From: Clostridiales bacterium
Lineage (GTDB): Bacteria > Bacillota > Clostridia > Oscillospirales > Acutalibacteraceae
Length of the DNA: 6,225 nt
Direction: 5' to 3'
Assembly (NCBI GenBank): GCA_014799585.1
Contig: JAAVHU010000033.1
Location: 1-6,225, forward strand
Each line of letters begins with the position of its first letter. The first letter of the stretch is position 1. The position numbers and the translations under genes are program-made. Below, one piece after another: positions 1 through 4,550 of the stretch. The notes under the pieces are model-generated. The model did not search any database and was not told the origin of the DNA. It saw nothing but the letters and a program-made list of their open reading frames with translations.

Positions 1-3
1 TGA

Positions 4-37
4 TTAAAAAAGAGTGCCAAAAAGCACTCTTTTTTAA
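4..37 (-). terminator. Rho-independent terminator of ssrA (bidirectional palindrome)
   Basis: A perfect 14-bp inverted repeat (4-17 with 24-37) encloses a 6-base loop. Its core is GAGTGC/GCACTC and the outer arms are A and T runs. On the minus strand it begins immediately after the CCA end of the tmRNA and its 3' arm finishes in a run of six T, so it should end the ssrA transcript. Because the outer arms are A/T runs, it would also work for a plus-strand transcript arriving from outside the window. Confidence 0.93.
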
Positions 38-390
38 TGGTGGAGATGGCGGTAATCGAAACCGCGTCCTAAAGCATATCCTCAAGGCTTTCTTCGTGTG
101 CAGTTTGTTCTTTAAGTTATCCCCTCACAAAACGGCAACAAACAGCCTTTTTGCTACGGTAGGTTCTTATACCTGATGAAAGCCGAACCATTCTTTCATT
201 CATGTTCGCCACTAAGTCGACGCCTTATTCAATGCCGTGGCACTCATTGATAAGACGAAAGCTGCAATTAGGCAGCTAAAGCTACTGAGTTATTTTTGTC
301 AGTTAATTTTAAAGTGTTACTTTTAAAGCGGTGCAACTCCGCTACACGCTTACCAAGACTCCCTGCCCCAGTCGAAATCCTTTCATCCCC
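38..390 (-). ncRNA. ssrA: tmRNA (10Sa RNA), one-piece
   Basis: This is transfer-messenger RNA, which with SmpB rescues ribosomes stalled on mRNAs lacking a stop codon and adds a degradation tag. The tRNA-like domain is clear. The acceptor stem GGGGATG (384-390) pairs with CATCTCC (42-48) and includes the G3-U70 wobble that specifies alanine charging. It is followed by A73 and an encoded CCA (38-40). The T arm GCGGT-TTCGATT-ACCGC and the conserved GGATTTCGAC near the 5' end are present. The helix CGTGT/ACACG (344-348 with 95-99) links the two halves. Four pseudoknots can be read: PK1 (339-343 with 327-331; 333-337 with 316-320), PK2 (245-254 with 224-234; 237-242 with 207-212), PK3 (184-208 stem; 193-199 with 176-182) and PK4 (145-153 with 128-136; 137-143 with 103-109). 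The length of 353 nt is normal for an unpermuted tmRNA. It starts 21 bases after the smpB stop. Confidence 0.97.
268..300 (-). other. tmRNA proteolysis-tag ORF (DKNNSVALAA, stop TAA)
   Basis: The reading frame inside the tmRNA begins at the resume codon GAC (298-300), just after TTAACT, which corresponds to the usual resume-determining sequence. It encodes DKNNSVALAA and ends at TAA (268-270). With the alanine carried by tmRNA, the tag added to stalled proteins would be A-DKNNSVALAA, with the ALAA end recognised by ClpXP-type proteases. The stop codon lies in the 6-base loop of a perfect 6-bp hairpin (260-265 with 272-277), as in helix 5 of other tmRNAs. The choice of GAC as resume codon is inferred from position. 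Confidence 0.9.
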
Positions 391-402
391 ATATTATTAA
401 AC

Positions 403-430
403 ATTATAATATTAATAGCGTTCTTTTAAA
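403..430 (-). promoter_or_regulatory. Probable ssrA promoter overlapping the end of smpB
   Basis: A perfect -10 hexamer TATAAT (403-408) sits 12 bases before the mature tmRNA 5' end. The best -35 is TTTAAA (425-430) at a 16-base spacing, a 4/6 match. The -35 lies inside the last codons of smpB. The -10 is convincing and the -35 is weak. No terminator separates smpB from ssrA, so some tmRNA could also come from readthrough followed by 5' processing. Confidence 0.6.
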
Positions 431-876
431 GCTCTGTCTATCGTTCTTTCAGCATCTCTTTTTGCCGCAACCTCACGCTTATCATGAAGCTTTTTACCCT
501 TGCAAAGCCCGATTTCAAGCTTTGCTCTACCGTTTTTGATATAAAGTTGAAGCGGAACAATGCTTAAGCCCTGCTGTTGACTTTGACCAAACAGCTTCAT
601 AATTTCTTTTTTATGAAGCAACAGTTTTTTCTTTCTCATCGGATCTCTATTAAATATATTGCCCTGTTCATAAGGTGAAATATGCATACCGATAGCAAAC
701 ATTTCTCCGTTATCCACACTGCAAAAAGAATCTTTCAAATTCACTCTGCCGTTTCGAATAGATTTAATTTCTGTTCCGAACAGTGCAATACCTGCTTCAT
801 AGGTTTCAAGAACAAAATAATCGTGATAAGCTTTTTTATTTCTTGCGATTACCTGCTCTGTTTCCTTATTATTCAA
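412..876 (-). CDS. smpB: SsrA-binding protein SmpB
   Basis: SmpB binds the tRNA-like domain of tmRNA and places it in the A site of stalled ribosomes to start trans-translation. The 154-residue product has the normal family length. Numbered from the TTG start, it shows the OB-fold motif [18 protein letters not shown] (34-51), the basic segment [16 protein letters not shown] (77-92), GKKLHDKRE (127-135), and a basic C-terminal tail (136-154) that enters the mRNA channel in known structures. A longer reading starts at GTG (883-885), but that GTG is part of the Shine-Dalgarno sequence. TTG at 874-876, 8 bases after AAGGAG, is therefore the better start. It lies 90 bases after recR, with no clear promoter between, and directly upstream of ssrA, its functional partner. 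The assignment is secure; the start is inferred. Confidence 0.97.
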   Translation of the reverse strand: MNNKETEQVIARNKKAYHDYFVLETYEAGIALFGTEIKSIRNGRVNLKDSFCSVDNGEMFAIGMHISPYEQGNIFNRDPMRKKKLLLHKKEIMKLFGQSQQQGLSIVPLQLYIKNGRAKLEIGLCKGKKLHDKREVAAKRDAERTIDRALKERY

Positions 877-884
877 GCCTATCA

Positions 885-890
885 CTCCTT
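885..890 (-). promoter_or_regulatory. smpB ribosome binding site deciding a TTG start
   Basis: AAGGAG at 885-890, extending to AAGGAGTGAT, is nearly the full anti-Shine-Dalgarno complement. The spacing to TTG (874-876) is 8 bases. The alternative GTG (883-885) overlaps the site itself and could not be used with it. Confidence 0.8.
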
Positions 891-897
891 TTTACCG

Positions 898-949
898 GGC
901 AATGAAAGGAAGCTGTCATAATAAAATCAGCAAATTTTTCTTCATTGCC
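898..949 (-). repeat. Inverted repeat in the smpB leader
   Basis: The arms GGCAATGAA (898-906 on plus) and TTCATTGCC (941-949) are perfect 9-bp complements separated by 34 bases in the recR-smpB spacer. In the RNA the downstream arm ends 7 bases before the smpB Shine-Dalgarno. No T run follows, so it is not a terminator. A role in smpB translation or mRNA processing is possible but unproven. No known riboswitch was recognised in this gap. Confidence 0.6.
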
Positions 950-966
950 TTATTTTGAATTTCAAA

Positions 967-1566
967 TTATATTAGACTTCTGCCCTCTATTGCTCTGGAA
1001 AGGGTAACTTCATCTGCATATTCAAGGTCTCCGCCAACAGGAACACCATAGGCAAGCCTTGAAACAGTTATACCCATAGGCTTAAGCAAACGGCTTATAT
1101 ACATAGCTGTTGCTTCGCCCTCAACAGTTGGGTTTGTTGCCATAATAACCTCTTTCACCTCACCATCTGAAAGGCGGGCAAGAAGTTCTTTAATTCTTAT
1201 CTGATCAGGTCCTTTATTTTCCATAGGCGAAATTGCACCATGCAAAACATGATAAGTACCCTTAATTATATGCGTTCTTTCAATTGCCATAACATCACGC
1301 GGATCTTCAACAACACAGATTTCGCTTTTATCTCTTTTTTCATTTTTACAGATAGAGCATAAATCATCATCCGCAAGATTGCAGCAGATTTTACATTGCT
1401 TAATCTTAGTATGAGCATCTGTTATTGCAGAAGCAAATGCTTTTGCTTCCTCATCACTTAAGCCAAGAACGTAATATGCCATTCTTTGAGCAGATTTATG
1501 CCCTATGCCCTGCATTCTCTCAAACTGATCTATTAAATTTTGAAGAGGTGCTAAATTATAAGCCAT
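967..1566 (-). CDS. recR: Recombination mediator protein RecR
   Basis: RecR acts with RecF and RecO to load RecA onto SSB-covered single-stranded DNA during gap repair. The 199-residue length is typical. The N-terminal helix-hairpin-helix includes GIGHKSAQR (20-28). A four-cysteine zinc finger is complete at C58, C61, C70 and C73. The TOPRIM domain follows, with VVEDPRDVMAIE (about 85-96) and ATNPTVEGEAT in the middle. The C-terminal Walker B-like region contains YGVPVGGDLEYADEVTL, and the protein ends near AIEGR. The ATG start has AAGGAG 5 bases upstream. The gene lies 19 bases after ybaB, the standard dnaX-ybaB-recR operon of Firmicutes and many other bacteria. No motif residue appears to be missing. 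Confidence 0.98.
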   Translation of the reverse strand: MAYNLAPLQNLIDQFERMQGIGHKSAQRMAYYVLGLSDEEAKAFASAITDAHTKIKQCKICCNLADDDLCSICKNEKRDKSEICVVEDPRDVMAIERTHIIKGTYHVLHGAISPMENKGPDQIRIKELLARLSDGEVKEVIMATNPTVEGEATAMYISRLLKPMGITVSRLAYGVPVGGDLEYADEVTLSRAIEGRSLI

Positions 1567-1585
1567 AACTACTCCTTAATGCTTT

Positions 1586-1930
1586 TTAAAGTCCCGGTAT
1601 ATTAAGTCCGCCTGTAACAGACTGAAGCTCACGCTCTGATTCTTCTTCTATCTGACGCATTGCTTCATTCAAAGCTGCAACAAGCATATCCTCAAGCATT
1701 TCAACATCTTCAGGATCAACAACCTCAGGATTGATACCGATTGCTTTAATCTCGTGCTTACCTGTTACAGTAACCTCTACCATTCCGCCTCCTGACGAAA
1801 CAACATACTCTTTTTCAGCAAGCTCTGCCTGCTTCTTTTCAATATTCTCCTGCATTTTCTGTGCCTGTCTGAGCATATTCTGCATATTCTGCGGGCCGCC
1901 GCCCATTCCCTGTGGAAGTCTTGCTTTCAT
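1586..1930 (-). CDS. YbaB/EbfC family nucleoid-associated protein
   Basis: This is a small dimeric DNA-binding protein of the YbaB/EbfC family, linked to nucleoid organisation and found in the dnaX-recR operon. At 114 residues its length is normal. It begins with a Met/Gly/Gln-rich stretch (8-21), followed by a helix rich in Q, K and E (about 22-42) that forms part of the dimer in known structures. Next comes VVSSGGGMVEVTVTGKHEI (43-61), the family core, and the conserved PEVVDPEDVEMLEDMLVAALNEA. The C-terminal end contains TGGLNIPGL. AAAGGAG lies 7 bases before the ATG. It is 23 bases downstream of dnaX and 19 upstream of recR, so co-transcription is very likely. Its exact physiological role is unsettled for the family. 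Confidence 0.96.
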   Translation of the reverse strand: MKARLPQGMGGGPQNMQNMLRQAQKMQENIEKKQAELAEKEYVVSSGGGMVEVTVTGKHEIKAIGINPEVVDPEDVEMLEDMLVAALNEAMRQIEEESERELQSVTGGLNIPGL

Positions 1931-1953
1931 TTATTTTCTCCTTTATATTAAAA

Positions 1954-3705
1954 TTATTCAATGTTTATATTGATATTGCCCTGTGCCTTTGAAATTAAAT
2001 CTTCAAGAAGGTCTTTTTTTTCATTGTTTTCTTCGTTGTTCTTGAAAATCCCAAGTTTATAGCGTTTGCCTGTAACATCAAAAACAGCCTGCCTGATTGC
2101 TTTTTTATGCGTTGGCATAACGATAAACTGCTTTAATGTGGGATTTGAGCTTTCAATCAAAAAATGCTCACCCCTGATATAGGCTGTTGCACCGTTTAAA
2201 ACACCATACATTCCGATATCGGTTTTATAGATAATTTCCATAAATTCAGCCCATTCGGTAAACTCTGTCTGCACAACCTCCTGCGGTTCTGTTTGTGCAG
2301 GTACATCAACAGGTGCTGCCTCGACAGGTGAAGCCTCAATCGGAGGTTCTTCAAATGCAGGTGCGGTTTCATAAACCTGCGGTGCTTCCTGCTCTGCATT
2401 AGCAGTATCAGATGGCTTTTCTATATCAAAGCTGTTCTGCTTTTCAATTGTTACTTCCTCTGCCTGAGCAGTAGGCTGAACAATCTGCGGTATACTTTCC
2501 GTTTTTGGCGGTTCAGCATTTACAACTGTTTTAACAGGCTGGGACGGAGCGATACTTACTCCATTTTTAACTGCTCGTTCAAGAGAAGCAATTCTATCTA
2601 AAACAGCTTCCATAGATGTATCCAACTTTGGCCGGCAAAGTTTTACAAAGCACATTTCCATTTCAATTCGTGCATTTGCTCCGCCTTTAATAATCGTTAA
2701 AGTATTCTGAAACAAATCAAGTGCAAATATAATCTTTGCAAGCGTAAAGTTTTCTGCACTTTTAATGATTGTATCATATTCATCATCTGTGCAGATAATA
2801 AGCTCTCTGCTTTTCTTAACCGTTTTAACAATAAGAAAATTTCTGAAATGATTTATCAATTCAACGCAAAGGCGCTCCATATCATAGCTGTTCTGATGAA
2901 GATTGCTGATAATATTCAATGCGTCCCCGCTGTTCTGATTACAAATAGCATCTGAAAGCTCATAAAGGGCTTCTCTGCCAGCAATACCTGCAACCTCGGA
3001 AACAAGCTTTGCATCTATATGCTTTCCTCTGCCTGCACACTGATCAAGGATTGAAAGTGCATCTCTCATTCCGCCGTCTGCAATTCGGGAAATCAGAATT
3101 GCGGCATCATCATCAAGCTGCATATTTTCAAAACCTGCAACTTCCTTCAATCTCAATGCCATTGTTTCGGGCTGAATACGTTTAAAATCAAAACGTTGAC
3201 AGCGTGAAAGAATGGTTTGGGGAAGCATATGGACTTCGGTTGTGGCAAGAATGAAAATAACGTGTTCAGGCGGTTCTTCAAGCGTTTTTAAAAGGGCATT
3301 GAATGCACCCTTTGAAAGCATATGAACCTCATCTATGATATAAACACGATATCTGCCCCTTGTTGGGGTATAATTCGCTTCTTCCCTTAAATCACGGATA
3401 TTATCAACACCGTTGTTTGAAGCGGCATCAATTTCAACAACATCATATATACTGCCGCCGTCAAGCCCTTTGCAGACCTCACATTCGTTGCAGGGTTCAC
3501 CATTTTCATTATGTTCACAGTTTACAGCCTTTGCAAGAATTTTTGCACAGGTTGTTTTACCCGTTCCTCTTGAGCCTGTAAAAAGATAGGCATGGGAGAT
3601 TCTGTTTTCCTTAATTTCATTTATAAGTGTAGATGTAACATGTTCCTGACCATACACATCTGAAAACACTTTAGGACGATATTTTCGATATAAAACCTGA
3701 TACAT
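1954..3705 (-). CDS. dnaX: DNA polymerase III subunit gamma/tau
   Basis: DnaX is the AAA+ ATPase of the clamp loader that puts the beta clamp on primed DNA and tethers polymerase III. From the ATG at 3703-3705 it has 583 residues, a normal tau length. Visible are YRKYRPKVFSDVYGQ (6-20), Walker A GSRGTGKT (44-51), the zinc module C63/C72/C75/C78, Walker B with DEVH (125-128), sensor 1 ATTE (154-157), and the SRC arginine finger (167-169). GGMRDALSILDQ marks sensor 2. A Pro/Glu/Ala/Gln-rich linker (about 380-483) leads to the tau C-terminal domain (about 484-583). The frame stays open upstream to 3843, but that stretch is the SRP RNA gene. The ATG at 3705 has AAGGCGGTG 6 bases upstream and begins with the family's usual MYQVLYRKYRP. 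No mid-gene slippery site for a gamma form was noticed. Transcription probably comes through the SRP RNA gene. Confidence 0.98.
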   Translation of the reverse strand: MYQVLYRKYRPKVFSDVYGQEHVTSTLINEIKENRISHAYLFTGSRGTGKTTCAKILAKAVNCEHNENGEPCNECEVCKGLDGGSIYDVVEIDAASNNGVDNIRDLREEANYTPTRGRYRVYIIDEVHMLSKGAFNALLKTLEEPPEHVIFILATTEVHMLPQTILSRCQRFDFKRIQPETMALRLKEVAGFENMQLDDDAAILISRIADGGMRDALSILDQCAGRGKHIDAKLVSEVAGIAGREALYELSDAICNQNSGDALNIISNLHQNSYDMERLCVELINHFRNFLIVKTVKKSRELIICTDDEYDTIIKSAENFTLAKIIFALDLFQNTLTIIKGGANARIEMEMCFVKLCRPKLDTSMEAVLDRIASLERAVKNGVSIAPSQPVKTVVNAEPPKTESIPQIVQPTAQAEEVTIEKQNSFDIEKPSDTANAEQEAPQVYETAPAFEEPPIEASPVEAAPVDVPAQTEPQEVVQTEFTEWAEFMEIIYKTDIGMYGVLNGATAYIRGEHFLIESSNPTLKQFIVMPTHKKAIRQAVFDVTGKRYKLGIFKNNEENNEKKDLLEDLISKAQGNININIE

Positions 3706-3711
3706 AATTCC

Positions 3712-3720
3712 CACCGCCTT
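3712..3720 (-). promoter_or_regulatory. dnaX ribosome binding site
   Basis: AAGGCGGTG differs at one base from the ideal AAGGAGGTG and lies 6 bases before the ATG at 3703-3705. It fixes the dnaX start and rules out the upstream ATG at 3841-3843, which lies inside the SRP RNA. Confidence 0.85.
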
Positions 3721-3737
3721 TTCTTGAATACACAAAT

Positions 3738-3756
3738 AAAAAAATGCAGCTGCATT
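3738..3756 (-). terminator. Rho-independent terminator of the SRP RNA gene
   Basis: The palindrome AATGCAGCTGCATT (3743-3756) can fold as a 5-bp stem with an AGCT loop. It is extended by A-U and G-U pairs with the preceding AAG, and the transcript then runs into seven T (3738-3744). The same bases can instead pair with the SRP RNA 5' flank. The stem is short, so partial readthrough into dnaX is plausible. Confidence 0.7.
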
Positions 3757-3759
3757 CTT

Positions 3760-3872
3760 AACGTAACGTACAGACTTGTCTGCGGCGCACAGAATAATCC
3801 ACTTATTGCTGCTCGGTTCCCCGCCTGACAAGGTTCGTAGCATCCCGTCGCACAGGGCCCATACGCTACGCT
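3760..3872 (-). ncRNA. ffs: Signal recognition particle RNA, small bacterial (4.5S-like) type
   Basis: This is the RNA scaffold of the signal recognition particle, which with Ffh targets membrane and secreted proteins. Domain IV is diagnostic: GTCAGG, a 3-bp cap CGG/CCG around a GGAA tetraloop, then AGCAGC and AATAAGTGG. The 5' half carries GGGCCCTGTGC and GCTACGAACC, also typical of the family. The outer helix pairs 3862-3872 with 3760-3770 over 11 bp, including two G-U pairs, and it continues outward as described elsewhere. There is no room for an Alu domain, so it is the short type. Position immediately upstream of dnaX is the usual Firmicutes location. The mature ends are not certain: the limits given are the inner part of the terminal helix, and the primary transcript should run from about 3905 to about 3740. 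Confidence 0.93.
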
Positions 3873-3911
3873 AAAAATGCAACCGCTTTTATTTAATCTT
3901 TAAGTATAAAT

Positions 3912-3940
3912 ATTATATACTATTTTCGTTTTGAAATCAA
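3912..3940 (-). promoter_or_regulatory. Sigma-A-type promoter of the SRP RNA (and probably dnaX-ybaB-recR)
   Basis: TTGATT (3935-3940), a 17-base spacer and a perfect TATAAT (3912-3917) lie between the flavin reductase-like gene and the SRP RNA. The expected start is near 3905, about 15-20 bases before the complementary flank of the SRP RNA. It is the only strong promoter visible upstream of dnaX. Confidence 0.85.
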
Positions 3941-3948
3941 TACTATTT

Positions 3949-4449
3949 TTACTCTGAAAGCAATACCTTTTCTATTTCAGCAAAATAGATATAATGCATA
4001 TCATGATCACTATACCATTTTTCCATAATATCGCCGTCTATAAAGCTGTTTTCATCAAGAAGCTGACAAGCCATTTTTCTGCAGATAAGCACAATTTTTG
4101 ATTCTTCAAAATAAGGCGCATTTTCATCATAAACAGGTGTAAGCCCTGTTTCTTTAACTTTATCATAATCTCTTCCGCTTTTTGAACCGCAGAATTTTAA
4201 AGCATCTTTATTCTCTTCTTTTAAAAAGCAGAGTGAAAAATGTGTTTCATTATCAATTAAACCCTTTGTGTATCTGCTTTCACGAACATAAATTGTTGCC
4301 GTATCCTTACCCCAAAGCTCACCGATACCGCCCCACGAAACCGTCATAGGATTACAGCCTTCTCCGTCTTTAGCAGTAAGGAGTGCCCAATCGTTTGCAA
4401 TAAGCTTTACAACATTTTCATTTATATCTCTTACGTTAATTTCTTTCAT
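3949..4449 (-). CDS. Flavin reductase family protein (flavoredoxin-like, FMN-binding split barrel)
   Basis: A 166-residue soluble protein of the flavin reductase-like fold, whose members bind FMN and transfer electrons between NAD(P)H, flavin or other acceptors. The actual substrate cannot be told from sequence. Numbered from the ATG, the opening MKEINVRDI, the stretch WALLTAKDG, MTVSWGGIGELWG (about 35-47), TIYVRESRYTKGLID and FCGSKSGRDYDKV (about 86-98) match a compact subgroup common in gut Clostridia, as I recall it. The frame can be read from GTG at 4456-4458, but that GTG forms part of the ribosome binding site GAGGTG. ATG at 4447-4449, 6 bases further on, is preferred. The gene has its own promoter and lies alone between a terminator upstream and the SRP RNA promoter downstream. 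No terminator was seen after its stop. No signal peptide or membrane segment is evident. Confidence 0.85.
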   Translation of the reverse strand: MKEINVRDINENVVKLIANDWALLTAKDGEGCNPMTVSWGGIGELWGKDTATIYVRESRYTKGLIDNETHFSLCFLKEENKDALKFCGSKSGRDYDKVKETGLTPVYDENAPYFEESKIVLICRKMACQLLDENSFIDGDIMEKWYSDHDMHYIYFAEIEKVLLSE

Positions 4450-4455
4450 AGTTAA

Positions 4456-4461
4456 CACCTC
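4456..4461 (-). promoter_or_regulatory. Ribosome binding site of the flavin reductase-like gene
   Basis: GAGGTG lies 6 bases before ATG 4447-4449. The in-frame GTG (4456-4458) is its last three bases, so it is unlikely to be the initiation codon. Confidence 0.75.
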
Positions 4462-4467
4462 TGTATT

Positions 4468-4496
4468 ATTATATTAAACTCATATTCAAAAATCAA
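4468..4496 (-). promoter_or_regulatory. Sigma-A-type promoter of the flavin reductase-like gene
   Basis: TTGATT (4491-4496), a 17-base spacer and a perfect TATAAT (4468-4473). The predicted start at about 4461-4462 falls at the edge of the ribosome binding site, giving a leader of only about 12-13 bases. The -35 begins 2 bases after the T run of the upstream terminator. The hexamers and spacing are identical to those of the SRP RNA promoter. Confidence 0.8.
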
Positions 4497-4498
4497 CC

Positions 4499-4530
4499 AA
4501 AAATACCCAACGGATAAACCGTTGGGTATT
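4499..4530 (-). terminator. Rho-independent terminator after the DUF2207 gene
   Basis: A perfect 12-bp stem, AATACCCAACGG (4502-4513 on plus) with CCGTTGGGTATT (4519-4530), has a 5-base loop and is followed on the minus strand by a T run completed at 4499-4501. It lies about 20 bases after the DUF2207 stop codon. It separates that gene from the flavin reductase-like gene. Confidence 0.88.
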
Positions 4531-4550
4531 AAAATATTTGCTTTTACGGA

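Noticed and set aside
682..921. Plus-strand open frame of 79 codons opposite smpB
   Set aside because: It lies antisense to a clear smpB, has no recognisable domain and no ribosome binding site was seen; it is a shadow frame.
955..966. TTTGA-ATT-TCAAA dyad just after the recR stop as a terminator
   Set aside because: Only five A/T-rich pairs and no T run on the minus strand; too weak to call.
1731..1973. Plus-strand open frame of 80 codons opposite ybaB
   Set aside because: Cys/Ile/Ser-rich translation is what the reverse of the ybaB codons yields; no family resemblance.
2098..2112. Second A-run (CAT AAA AAA GCA) in dnaX as a gamma-forming frameshift site
   Set aside because: The run is in the wrong register for the A AAA AAG type of -1 slippage and lies in the C-terminal domain, well past where gamma would end.
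2196..2399. Minus-strand 67-codon frame in another frame of dnaX
   Set aside because: Falls in the low-complexity linker of DnaX; its Arg/His/Leu-rich translation is a frame artefact.
2270..2560. Possible tandem repeat in dnaX
   Set aside because: The Pro/Ala/Glu/Gln-rich linker has similar words but no consistent period; it is ordinary low-complexity linker sequence.
3360..3581. Plus-strand open frame of 73 codons opposite dnaX
   Set aside because: Antisense to the conserved Walker A and zinc region of DnaX; His/Leu-rich and without motifs.
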